Positions 1-11,835 of a stretch of DNA of 64,000 bases are shown here, one piece after another (positions within the stretch are counted from its first letter, which is position 1; each line of letters begins with the position of its first letter). The stretch comes from Zygaena filipendulae (Eukaryota; Arthropoda; Insecta; Lepidoptera; Zygaenidae): assembly GCA_907165275.2 (NCBI GenBank), contig OU015661.1, positions 7,261,501 through 7,325,500 of the forward strand, read 5' to 3'. The translations under genes were made by a program, and so were the position numbers. The notes under the pieces are model-generated. The model did no database searches. It had not been told where the DNA came from and worked only from the letters and a program-made list of their open reading frames with translations.

Positions 1-840
1 ATTTTTCACTCGTTATAATATTTATTTGTTTGTATCGACAATAATATGGATAACACAAATTAAAAACTGTTAAAATTGAAATTTTTACGTTGATTACAAC
101 ATAGTCATTATTTTAGTGCTGATTTAATGAATATTTATATTTACAATATTGGATAGGTACAATATTGGACAAGACTACTAAAAAACAAATTTTTATGGAC
201 TTAAAAACCCAAATTCATATTGTTTTGTTTTAATTTTTTTGCGCTGTATTAAAAACAGTCGTTCATTACACGTGCGGGTATCATCCTATTCCTAACTCGT
301 TCCGACTACCTACTGACCCTCGCCTTCGGCTCGGGCCAACAAATCGGAACTCATTGTAATGACAGACGTCCCGCCGCGCCGTTACAATGAAATGTCATTG
401 ATATACCACAGTAGTAAATCAATGTGAAATGTACTATTATTTCCGGCCTTTTTGTTTTAATCTAAGATTATTTCATATTAAATTTTGTGACCATATTATA
501 CTACCTCAGAAAGAGAAGAGAGAGTTTACTTGAAAATTGTAAATTTTACTCAAATGTCCGGGGTTTTAAATTTTTTTGTCCGTAGTCGGCATTTAGGTGA
601 AGGCAGCCCTAGACGCGTGTAGATAGGTATTTATGCATAAGTATACCTATTGTCTTCCTTGTGTCTCCATTGGTTTCGATCGTATGATTTAATTAAAAAG
701 GGTATAAAATATAAAAAAACAAGTTGTGAGTTGTAAGTTCTATCTTTTCTCAAACGGACGGTATAGGTAGGAGGAAAACAACGAGGCAAACTAATACCTA
801 TACAAAAATACATTCATTTTTAACACACTTATACAGTTAT
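1..840. other. AT-rich sequence without a recognisable gene
   Basis: No coding exon, RNA gene or complete element is visible. The only distinct block is a GC-rich stretch near 310-385 containing CCTCGCCTTCGGCTCGGG. Its reverse complement is largely repeated near 36720-36745, so it is probably a transposon remnant. Confidence 0.5.
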
Positions 841-844
841 TAAA

Positions 845-1001
845 CTTCAGTGATTCGCCCTTCGAGATTACATATGATTACTTGTAGTAGCACGCGTATG
901 TGCTGCCATCGTACACAATTTCAAAGCAACACACCTAAACAGAGAGAAAAAATATTACTGTGTTGCTTGCGGGTAGATACATGCTTCATACACGTTTTGT
1001 G
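845..1001. repeat. Fragment of the foldback element found complete at 6025-6394
   Basis: The sequence from the GATTCGCCCTTCGAGATTAC motif to the TACATGCTTCATACACGT motif reappears in inverted orientation at about 6196-6322. A second short end fragment of the same family lies at 5988-6023. The short open frame over this region is therefore repeat-derived, not a gene. Confidence 0.7.
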
Positions 1002-1480
1002 TCGCGGCCATCGTGCACATCTTTTTCCTTTGCTGCTTATATTTGTGTTGTATTCTCAGTGTTTTATCATTTTCAGCATGGGAAAATGCAAACATAATGG
1101 AAAATAAGAAGAAATCGACAGGAAAATAAAGAAAAAAGTTGAAATTACATTGGAAATATTATGATAGTGATAGGTCAAGTGAAATAGTTATATTAGTGAC
1201 TACGTGCAACCAGACTCATCGCAGGTGGATTAACAATATGAAGGTTTTTATGGAAAATTAGTTTTTGAAACTGAATAACACGCGCTTCCGCATGGTTCCC
1301 GACGCAGCGCTTACCGCTGGCGCCGACCACGGGCGCACGAACTTGACCTAGTTTAAAAATGTTAAGAATGAGTCCTACCCTACGTCGTTCTGTGAGTTTG
1401 GCCTGCAAGGCCTATACTGTTCCGTTATTCATACTCCAGTTTATTCTGTAAGGATGATCTCCGTATGAAAGGAATGTACG

Positions 1481-2860
1481 ATATAATTCTAGATCGCAGT
1501 CCGGGAGGCTACGACATGAATTTTATTTGGTTTTACAAAATCTCTTATTTCTAATATAATTCTGGATCGTTGTCCGGGAGGCAACGACGTGAATTTTATT
1601 TCGTTTTACGAAATCTCTTATTTCTAATATAATTCTGGATCGTTGTCCGGGAGGCAACGACGTGAATTTTATTTCGTTTTACGAAATCTCTTATTTCTAA
1701 AATAATTCTGGATCGTTGTCCGGGAGGCAACGACGCGAATTTCATTTCGTTTTACGGAATCTATTATTTCTAAAATCATTCTGGATCGTTGTCCGGGAGG
1801 CAACGACGTGAATTTTATTTCGTTTTACGCAATCTATTATTTCTAAAATAATTCTGGATCGTTGTCTGGGAGGCAACGACGTGAATTTCATTTCGTTTTG
1901 CGGAATCTCTTATTTCTAAAATAATTCTGGATCGTTCTCCGGGAGGAAACGACGTGAATTTTATTTCGTTTTACGCAATCTATTATTCCTAAAATAATTT
2001 TGAATCGTTGTCCGGGAGGCAACGACGTGAATTTCATTTCGTTTTACGGAATCTATTATTTCTAAAATCATTCTGGATCGTTGTCCGGGAGGCAACGACG
2101 TGAATTTTATTTCGTTTTACGCAATCTATTATTTCTAAAATAATTCTGGATCGTTGTCTGGGAGGCAACGACGTGAATTTCATTTCGTTTTACGCAATCT
2201 ATTATTCCTAAAATAATTTTGAATCGTTGTCCGAGAGGCAACGATGTGAATTATAATTCGTTTTATGGAATTTATTATTTCTAAAATAATTCTAGATCGC
2301 TGTCCGGGAGGCAACGACGTGAATTTTATTTCGTTTTACGGAATCTATTATTTTTGAAATAATTCTGGATCGTTGTCCGTGAGGCAACGACGTGAATTTT
2401 ATTTCGTTTTACGAAATCTCTTATTTCTAATATAATTCTGGATCGTTGTCCAGGAGGCAACGACGTGAATTTTATTTCGTTTTACGAAATCTCTTATTTC
2501 TAAAATAATTCTTGATCGTTGTCCGGGAGGCAACAACGTGAATTTCATTTCGTTTTACGGAATCTATTATTTCTAAAATAATTCTGGATCGTTGTCCGGG
2601 AGGCAACGACGTGAATTTTATTTCATTGTACAGAATCTATTATTTCTAAAATAATTCTTGATCGTTGTCCGGGAGGCAACGACGTGAATTTTATTTAATT
2701 CCTTTTTTACGGAATCTATTATTTCTTATATATTTCTAGATCATTGTCCGGAAGGCTACGACGTGAATTTTATTCCATTTTACGGAATCTGTTATTTCTA
2801 AAATAATTCTGGATAGTCCGGGAGGCTATGACGTGAATTTCTTTTGTTGGAATCACTCAC
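1481..2860. repeat. 72-bp minisatellite, about 19 tandem units
   Basis: Units of about 72-73 bp follow the pattern TTCTGGATCGTTGTCCGGG, then AGGCAACGACGTGAATTTTA, then TTTCGTTTTACGAAATC and an AT-rich linker. I count about 19 good copies, plus three decayed ones near 2890, 2985 and 3075. Each unit contains two small hairpins: CGTTGTC/GGCAACG with a 5-nt loop, and ATTTCG/CGAAAT with loop TTTTA. Shared variants (CATTCTGG, GTCTGGGAGG, TATTCCTAA) recur about every four units, which suggests a higher-order repeat of about 292 bp. No protein is encoded. Confidence 0.95.
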
Positions 2861-3639
2861 CTAATTTTATGTTAAAAAAAAAAACCGGGTTATAGTCCGG
2901 GAGCCTATGACATTCTAAACAAATTTAACAACAATATTATTAAGTCACTTGCCTGATTTAACAATAATTAATTAATTCTGGATCATAATCCGGATGTCTG
3001 TGAGTCGAATTATAAAATTCTGTATAGGCTATTTTTTAGTCCGTTATCGGATTTGTGAGATGATTTTGGTTCATATTCCGAGAGACTATTATTGTAAACT
3101 TTAATTTGTTTAATATACTACGGACTATTGGGTATCTTGTTACAGAAACCCCAAATAATGCTCTTCACTCGGAGTCTGGTTCAGAGCTGCACGCATCCAC
3201 TGAAACTGCGACAATCTTACCTCTTACGCACTTGCGTCCATTGTCGTCTTCTTTTCTTTCTTTCGTCTGCGACTAGACATGTCGCTAACACAATATCGGT
3301 CTTGTTGACGGCTGATATTGAGCAACGAGGAAGTAAATAAATTTTATTTTTAAAACCTCTAAGTAACGCAGGTAGATTATTTAGATAATTCTATCACATA
3401 CATTTTTTGGAGACAGTGACACGGCGCACTTTTCTATTTTCAACCCTTAGTAAAGGGTTAAAGATAATGTAAAAGATCAAAAAAGAGACGGTTTGTTATT
3501 CGGAAACAATTTACGGGAAAGTTCAAAGCCTATGAAGGCTTTAACTGGGGCAGACAGGTTTTAACCATAATGGCTAGGCCAAACCTCAGTCACGAAACAA
3601 ACCATCAGATACGTCTACACTAAGTTCTTTAAACTGGAG

Positions 3640-3835
3640 GGGGGTGCCTGTGACGGCGGCGCTCCCACCACCTCCTTACCGCACTCATACAAAGCAGAAG
3701 TGCAGAACTCGTCGAGTAGTGGACGCAGGTAGCGATCGTGCGATCGCCCATCAGGGTCATCAGGGCCGTGGCCCACGTCGCTAGACGCTGACTTCCAGGC
3801 AGGCAGTCTTAAGTTCCTTTATATTAACTGGCAAA
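3640..3835. other. GC-rich island of unknown origin
   Basis: This block is clearly richer in G and C than its surroundings. Two minus-strand frames stay open across most of it. No start codon, splice pair or known motif was found. It could be a transposon or retrocopy fragment, or a promoter-like CpG region. It is not called as a gene. Confidence 0.35.
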
Positions 3836-4062
3836 AGGTACCCTGTTTTATTACCAGGGACCTCTGGTTTGCGCATCTCTGCATCAATAGTTCACATACA
3901 GTTAGGTTTTCCTATAAATAAACCCTAATCTGGCACTAACGAACGCTTAATGCCTGCAGAGATGAATAATCTTATATGTATAGAAGCCGTGGTCGCTTTG
4001 AATCATGTGAAGGTCAGTTTCTTTCTTGTATTTTCTTGATAAAGAAAAGCAACATTCATTTA

Positions 4063-4250
4063 AACCAGCTATCCTCCGCTGTTTCACCAGCGGTAATTTC
4101 GAGGTTTCAGCGGGGATTCCGGGATAATTTATAGATATAAATTATCCCCGTGAATCACTATCTATTGATGAAAACCGTATGAAAATCCGTTCAGTAGTTT
4201 TAAGTTTATCGCAAACAGACAGCGGAAGCAATTACGACATTTTATACTAT
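4063..4250 (+). repeat. Retroposon copy (CCGCGG/TTCCCGCGG family), diverged
   Basis: It contains degenerate forms of the family's block (TTTCACCAGCGGTAATTTCG, ATTCCGGGATAA) followed by the ATGAAAATCCGTTCAGTAG and ACAGACAGCGGAAGC segments. A palindrome (GGGATAATTTATAGATATAA.. to TTATCCCC) lies at about 4130-4159. Confidence 0.7.
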
Positions 4251-4364
4251 GTTCCTAAAGTATAAAGTCATTTAATAGGTTTACTTGTGTGTTTGTCCAG
4301 CTATTCCTTATGGCTGGATGTATAGGTACGGAATTTTGAAAGATATTTCTTCACCTTAATCAAA

Positions 4365-5830
4365 ATTATGATTATGATCAGTTTATAACTATCCCGGATT
4401 CTCTTTATGCAGATTTAAATTTGTGGCTCCACTATATTGATGGAAATAGTGCATCTATTCGTACAGGCAACTATCAAATAGTTTATTTTGATGCATCTCG
4501 TACTGGTTATGGGGAGTCTGCTGTTCTAATGAGACTGCAATTGATTAGTGCTCCAGCTTAGAAATACCTAAATCAACATATAGATTACTATTCTTAATTT
4601 TTCGCTAAAGATGACTGAGACTGTCAAATCCTTCTGAGAATTTGTAACAGTTTCCACATTACCTTGTGGACCTTGTGTGATGAACACAGGGTTCCATTTT
4701 CCAGTCTGGGTGTGTTTATACATCTATAGTATAATATATAAGTAATTCTTTGTAGTATATACCACGTTTGCTTGTTTTCCACGACACAAGCTTATAGCTT
4801 ACTGTGGGATCAAGTAGATCTGTGTGTTGTGATGTGGATTATTATTATTATTATTATATGAGTGATTTGAGTCGCGAAATTTGGCAGTGGTGTGATAATA
4901 AGGGTTTATTTATCTTCGCTCCTTATGTTAGCTCTTAGGCAAATACCATTGACGATGCTGAATCTCGTCGTGTACATGCCGATATGGTTTATCATGGTTG
5001 GATGGGAAATATCAGACAATGCTTTCCGTAAGATTTGCCGAAGGTTTGGTAATCCTAAATTTGAAGTATTCCCTAGTCGGATTAATATAAAATGTAGCAC
5101 ATTTTCTTCATAGCATCGAGACCCTGACGGATTCAAGATGGATACTTTCATTTTTCTCTGGTCATCGTATTCTTTCTACGCTTTCCCTCCGTTTTACCTC
5201 ATACTTAAGGTATTACAGCAAATCATATCAGATGAAGCCTGCACAGGCTTGAACCAAACACAAGATGCATCAGAATCTTACACTGGTTGCCAGAGTATTA
5301 TCTGGGCGGCGTTCATGAAGCAGGGCACTCCACCAAAGCCTGCAGATATGATGATAGCTTCATTGACTGTTAATAGGTACCTCGAAGTGTTACAGCTCTT
5401 CTTTAAAACAAGGGCTTTTATTTCGTGAAGGAAAATATTATGATATTTTCCTTACATCTGTGCCTAATGTTTTTTGGATTTTTTAGTCTCATTATTTAAC
5501 CATGGCTCCAAATTTGGTACTATAAATACAGTAAAATCAGCACTGTCATTGATTTTAGTTCCAGAGGTCATTAATAGCCCTCAAATTAAACATTTTTTGT
5601 TTTTAAATGTATTTACAAATTACACCTTCCTTTACCAAGATACAGCAATACTTGGAATCCATCATCATAGTTTTGGACCATTTAGCTAATTGGACAAGCA
5701 GTTCTGAAAGATTTGCAAGATTTTATAATAGAGAATCTATGGACATGTCTGACACTTTTGCCTGCTCTCTTTTACAGGCTAGCCTTGTGTGTTGACCCTA
5801 TTATTAATGTATATCATTTTGTAAATGATT
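4365..5830 (+). pseudogene. Decayed DIRS-type retroelement (RNase H and tyrosine recombinase)
   Basis: Translated blocks in changing frames resemble DIRS-like elements. An RNase H part lies at 4368-4525 (reads ADLNLWLHYID then YFDASRTGYG) and continues at 4860-5170 (REIWQWCDNKGLFIFASY, then blocks resembling FGNPKFEVFPSR and YSFYAFPPF). The start of a tyrosine recombinase follows at about 5300-5400 (KQGTPPKPADMMIASLTVN) and 5480-5830 (FGTINTVKSALSLILVPEV, then VLDHLANW). The order RNase H then recombinase is that of DIRS elements. Stop codons and frame changes occur throughout, and about 340 bp of unrelated sequence interrupts the RNase H part. The element is dead. Assignment is from memory of the family and was not searched. 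Confidence 0.72.
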
Positions 5831-6024
5831 ATTACCAGCTCACATCAATTTGATTTTCATCAATCATTGGAATTTAAGGATCTCGCTTAGATCGAATACA
5901 AAAAATATTTCTAATCACTGCGATTCTTCAGTGCTTTTTCCATGTTTACTTTTGCTATTTCGTGGGTCTTTAAACATCTACAAGTAATCATATGTAATCT
6001 CGAAGGGCGAATCACTGAAGTTTA

Positions 6025-6394
6025 ATGGATAGTCAAACGAACTTACCTGTAAGTGAAGTTCGACGACTATTAAACGATGTGATTCGCCCGAGAGATTACA
6101 GTCCCACCCAAACCCTAACCAAGTAACCAATTCTTGTTTTTATCTTACCCATTTACACGAAATAGCATGTGTTCAACTATGGCCGACTGAATACGTGTAT
6201 GAAGCATGTATCTACCCGCAAGCAACACAGTAATATTTTTTCTCTCTGTTTAGGTGTGTTGCTTTGAAATTGTGTACGATGGCAGCACATACGCGTGCTA
6301 CTACAAGTAATCATAATATGTAATCTCTCGGGCGAATCACATCGTTTAATAGTCGTCGAACTTCACTTACAGGTAAGTTCGTTTGACTATCCAT
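6025..6394. mobile_element. Foldback MITE with 75-bp terminal inverted repeats
   Basis: The left end, starting ATGGATAGTCAAACGAACTT, is matched in inverted orientation by the right end, finishing AAGTTCGTTTGACTATCCAT. The repeats extend about 75 bp inward, through GATTCGCCCGAGAGATTACA. The 220-bp centre has no meaningful open frame. The element is non-autonomous and its superfamily is unknown. Confidence 0.88.
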
Positions 6395-6465
6395 AATATT
6401 ATATTAACTTTCTTGTATCTAACAAACAATGTAATGAAATCCTAAATATCAATTTTTACGTCTAT

Positions 6466-6781
6466 AATGGGGATGTTGACTATACTTTTGAAAATTAAAA
6501 TTCTAATTAGTCCGTCAGTTAGAAAATAAAAAAACAATAGACACGTTTTTTGCTTTTTCAAATAAATTAAAATATACAGAGATAAAGCGCATTAAAGTTT
6601 AGGGTGAAGGGGTCGTGACGTCACTAACCGCTAAAACCAACTGTCAGAATACTGACGTCACGCGAAATTTTAACTCAATATATCGCCGTTATTTTTTGAT
6701 TACGTAAAAAAAAAAATACGTGTCCAATATTTTTTAATAATCTTCAAGATGGACTAAAAAAATTTTTTCAACATGCCCATT
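6466..6781. mobile_element. MITE of the TGACGTCA family, copy 1
   Basis: Ends read AATGGGGATGTTGAC on the left and TTCAACATGCCCATT on the right. The body contains ACACGTTTTTTGC, AAAGCGCATTAAAGTTTAGG, two perfect TGACGTCA octamers and AATACGTGTCCAATATT. Flanking TA on both sides would fit a TA target duplication. Relatives in this window lie at 12750-13020, 13171-13500, 15189-15285, 22247-22372, 29599-29903, 31576-31672, 40965-41137 and 50020-50369. Confidence 0.85.
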
Positions 6782-7020
6782 AATGTCGTATGGAAATGAA
6801 ACTTTGTATCTAGATATGTGTGTAGTTCTAGCTGATCTGACGATTGAGCCGGAAGATGGTCACAGGAACTCGGTAAATTAACGACTCAACCCTATCGAGC
6901 CGAGGCTCATTTGATCGGTCTTGACGAGAACTTAAGTCCTAGATGATTGTTTATTATTCACTTTCCTCTTAAAGGGTGTTGATTTTTTATAGTACATTGT
7001 TATCCTAGGGGTGAAAGTAA

Positions 7021-7093
7021 CTTATTTAGTCCCGAGACGGGGTTTGGCGCCCGAGCGTAGCGAGGGCGTCAATAGATCGAGGGACTAAATAAG
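7021..7093. repeat. Short inverted repeat around CTTATTTAGTCCC
   Basis: The 13-bp arms CTTATTTAGTCCC (7021-7033) and GGGACTAAATAAG (7081-7093) enclose a GC-rich 47-nt segment. The related phrase GAAAGTAAC/GTTACTTTC occurs near 7012 and 7485, so this is probably the end of a larger decayed transposon covering about 7000-7500. Confidence 0.55.
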
Positions 7094-7721
7094 TCTTTCT
7101 CCCGAGGATAACACTGTGCTTTTCATTACGGATGCAAGGAAAGTCAAAATAAAAATAGGAATTAGCTAAAGAAAAAATGAGTGAAGATCGGATAGTCGCT
7201 TGACACTTTCCCATTGTGGCGACCTAAAAAAAATATTTTCTTTAATTATTAAGTATTAATTAAAGAAAATAAAAAAATATAAATAGGAATTAGCTTAAGA
7301 AAAAGTGAGTGAATTTTATTTTAATTAATACCTACTTAAACTTTACGTTATTTCAATTTTACATCGCGCTGGCTGTATAGAAAGTTGAAACATGGTTCAA
7401 TAGAAATGTGAAAATAGACCTAGTTTTTTTTTTTATAATTTGACAGTTGTCAGTTGAAAGCGATTCTCCCTAGGGCTGAAAAGGGTTACTTTCAACCCGC
7501 TTCTCAGGCAACTTCAGACCTACTTTCCGAGTATGAGTAATGAAAAATAACTTTACATACTATTAGGTATTACATCATAATAATAGAAAAACAGTCGACA
7601 TACCTAGATACATAAAAAATAATAATAAATTGCAATAATAACTACAAAAACAATAGATAACACGTCATGTTGTATGAGATCTTGATGTACAGTCAGTAGC
7701 AGAAATATGTAAACACTTATA

Positions 7722-7983
7722 GCGTTATTACACTTTACAATTTGTCAGACACCAATTTAGGAAATGGGAAGGTGTTATCGAAGTTAGAACATTTGGTTCC
7801 GATTTAGGATCAATGAGTGAGAGAGAGAGCGAGTGATCACACTACATCAAAATATACCTTATAGAATAGTTGATTAAGGGTACAATTTAGTGTGTAGTGT
7901 GATCACTCGCTATCTCTCTCTCACTCACTGATCCTAAATTTTATCCAATTTAGATTTCCTAAATTGGAAGTAGTGTAATAGCC
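7722..7983. mobile_element. Foldback MITE containing a GAGAGAGAGAG stem
   Basis: The outer arms carry TTATTACACT and its complement AGTGTAATA. An inner stem pairs GGATCAATGAGTGAGAGAGA plus GCGAGTGATCACACTAC (from 7809) with GTAGTGTGATCACTCGC (from 7896) and the following CTCTCTCTCACTCACTGATCC. No coding capacity is present. Confidence 0.8.
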
Positions 7984-8293
7984 ATTGAATCTTATTGCAG
8001 TACTTACTAATAAAGTTCAACGACTTACCAAAATGTTAACGTATTACTATTGCAGAATGTTCACATCAAGATATGAAAAATAAAAGCAATTGATAATGTT
8101 GCAGATTAGGTATCTACCTAACATCTATCATAAAATTGTTTTTTCATTAAATAGAATGTAAACTGCCGCACTGCATGCTATAAGCTGCCATAATAGTATT
8201 GTTTTCTATTCAAAAAACCCGTCACTTGAAAGACTTGTACTCTCATTGATTTTTGAATTCAGTCATCGTCGCTTAGAATCTCACAGGTATTGT

Positions 8294-11200
8294 TCAACGA
8301 ATCCACCTTGGTAATACGGATGATATCCAAGGCAACTTTCCGGTTGCTTTAAAATTGTGTCGATCGTACAGAAATTTACTTAGCACCATTATTAACAAAG
8401 CTAAAAGCACCAAATTAACAATGTTAATGGTACTTATGGGCATATCCACATCGCTACTGCATACGTTTCCCAAGGGTAACGTGATGATCTGAAAAATATA
8501 GGTATGTAGGTATATTATTAAAGTGCATGAAATATGATAACTTACTAATATTTTAACACATTTATCATAAACTAGCTGTTGCCCAGCGGTTTCACCAGCG
8601 GTATTTCGAAGTTCCCGCGTAAATTCCGGGATAAGAAGTACCTTATGACACTCAGGAACACTGTAGCATTCTATTGGTAAAAGAATTTTCAAAATTGGTT
8701 CAGTAGATCCAGAGATTACCCCCTACATTCTACAACCTCACGAACTTACAAATTTTACCTCTTTATAATATTAGTATAAATCTGTGAACCATCATCTTAT
8801 TAGTTCACTAGCCGATCCCCATGGTTTCATTGATTTTTAAAGTTCCCGTGGGAATTCCGGGATAAAAGTATCCTATAATCCACACAAGAACGCAGTAGCT
8901 TTATAAATCTCTATAAGTGAAATAATTTTTTAAATCGGTTCAGTAGTTAGTCGGTTTATTAATTGAAACCGCAAGAAACATAAAAAATCTAAAAGATTTT
9001 CTTTATATAATCATAATCTTCTTCAATATTATTATGGCAATCTATCGCGATTTAAACACCAATGACAGTATTAGATTGTTCCCCAAGACACAGATAATTA
9101 TAATACTAGATGAAACACGATTCTCTCTCGAAAACCAGCTTCTTTCTTGGAAAACAAAATGGCTATGTCCACTCGCTATGACCTCCACCAGTCAATAACC
9201 TATAATCATATTAGATAACAAATACACCGAGCAATAATTATATTAACGATATGACCAATGACCTATATTTTTTTGTCAAAGTTGGTGATTTGAGACACAA
9301 AACACTATTCAAAGTTGTCGTAGGTACGATGATAACATTTCATCTTTATGTAAATAATAGGTTAGGTTAGGTTTTAAGTATTTATTAATAATTTATTTAT
9401 TTATAATAGTTACATATTTGATGAATTTTGTTTTTGCAACATTTTTAAAAACAAAAAAACATATTAAATGATTATCTACACCACAGATAATACTTATAAT
9501 ACTAATGTTACAAAGAGTTAAAGTTTTTAAGTTTTAATATAGAAGATTAAGATATTCTCTGCCATTCTTTCCCTAACTGAAAACTATACAATATATTGTA
9601 TATAAAATGCGAATAGAACTGCGAGAAGGATCAGCCACCTGATGCTTATGGCGTTTAAGCCTAGAGAGGTACCGGACGGCAGGGTATGTAGCCGGGAGGC
9701 GCAGCAGGCATCCAGTTTAGTTCAGAATTTGGATCACCATAGTGCGTAATATCCAAATTCCAAATATCCAAATTCGGTAGGGGAGCACGAATTTTTTCAC
9801 TCTCGTCCTTTAGATATCGAAGCGTTTTTTTGTATGAGAAATTAACAACGCTGGATGGCGTTGATCATTTTCCATACAAAAAAAACGCTTTGATATCGAA
9901 AGGACGAGGACGAGAGCGAAAAGTTCGTGCTCCCCCTAAAGTTCGAAATTTCTAGATTCGTATTTTCACGGGTTCGGATCGGATTCGGATCGTACGTAGT
10001 GCGAAACCACCGTAAATGTCCTTATCAGTATTTAAAAGTTACCGAAAGCTTACCTTCGCCAATGAAAGTTTCTTTTCACTGGATCTAGAACACCTTATAT
10101 CTGCTTGATCCCGTATCACTCGTTTAAACTTGAACAGTAAAGTCTGGAATCTCGGTATGAAGTGACAGTCGCAGCGCCAAGGATTGTGGCCGAGAAACAC
10201 GTGCATTATGTTATTATTACCCTGGATAGCCTTGTCGAAAGCGTACACCGGTATCTATAAAAGGTCAAACCACCATCGGTCTATAGAGTCTTCTAGTCTT
10301 CTCTTTATCTCGTCTAGGGCGTTTACGCACTGCGTGCATTGATTAACTACTATCATCATCACGTATATCAATGACTGCGTGCCATCCGAATCCAAGAAAT
10401 ATCGGTCCGAGGTTGTTGTAGAGTTGTACGGCTCTGATCCGTCAATTTCACGGATACGGAGACAAATTGAATAACGGAATTCGGGTTTAGTGCCCAACTC
10501 CTAATACAAATAATAATACTTCTTCTACGTATACTTCTGACCAACTTTTCTCGGATTTACGCACCTATAGATTGGACACAGTGCAAAAACGCTGTGCGAA
10601 ATATGCGCACTCAGTCCGAGTTTTCTAGATCCGTGTTTTCATGGATTGGGATCTTGGATGCAGTGCGTAAGCGCCCTTAACCTATCATACTGTATAGTTA
10701 GTGGTACAATACATCCTGAATGACAATAAACTAATAGAGATTCCATATATTTATTATTTACTTATTTATTTATCCACAAATATACAATATGACTTATATA
10801 TTGTTAAGTGCTAGGGTTCTTTATTCGGAGTTTAACACTAACTTTACAAAAACACTAGGTCTTGGGTTGCTAGGTCTAGGTATCACAACTCGAAAACACT
10901 AAAAGACTGAACTCGATGTCCAATAATCTCGCAGAACTTCTATCGAATTCGCTACTCGAATGTGTTCACTTTACATTGCGCGTTTTGTATACATTGCGCG
11001 CTTATTGATTTAGCTCGACCGCGACAATACATACATACATATATATCTCGCCAACCTATGAATAGGTTGTTGGCGAGTATACCTATAGTAGTAGGTAGGT
11101 AGTAATCTAGTAATATAGTAATATCTACCTGTTTCAACATATTGCCTCGCAAGCTGAGTACCCGGAACGAAGAAAACCACTCAGCAGCTTCGAGCTCCTT

Positions 11201-11804
11201 CACCGTCGACAGACTATTGTTATCCAAATACAGGTCTGCTATTCTCTTGTAGTGTGGATTCTGTATTATCATACTAATTGTACTGATCTGTTTGGAAAGA
11301 AATATATACTATATTTGTTTTAGTACTTACATATTTACAAAAACACATAGGTACCTACTTACTAATATTTTTTGCAAAAATGAATACGATAGTTTGCTAA
11401 GTTTTGTATCGAAGCTATGTAACAACACAAAATGCCTTGAATTTTTTTAATGTAGGTATATGATAAACTCTATATTCATACATTCATTTTTTTCCATAAT
11501 AATGATAAATGAGTTGATTCAATTCAAAATCGTATTTATTAGATTCAAAATAGAAATTGAGAAAATATTGATAACATTGCAAACCAAACAACCTTTTTTT
11601 TTTGTTTTAATCTAAGTTTTTTTTATGTTCTATGGACCTGCGCCGGCTCCGCACGGGTGCAATGTAGATAGGTACATAATATAGTCTAGTCTAGTCTAGG
11701 TAGTCCTACTCATGCGGTGGAGTAATAGGTATTGTGATAAGACTACATTGCAGGATGTCTTTATATAATATATGTAACTATGTACGACAAGATCGTACCG
11801 TCAT

Positions 11805-11835
<31 letters not shown>

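Noticed and set aside
1193..1408. 71-codon minus-strand open frame
   Set aside because: No signal peptide, domain or splice signals. Adjacent to the minisatellite and a transposon fragment.
1481..2860. CRISPR-like array
   Set aside because: The repeats are contiguous 72-bp tandem units with no unique spacers, and the host is an insect.
10255..10497. 80-codon minus-strand open frame adjoining LRR-gene exon 8
   Set aside because: It lies directly upstream of the exon 8 acceptor, is not needed for phase, and shares GGATTCGGAT-type repeats with nearby intron sequence.
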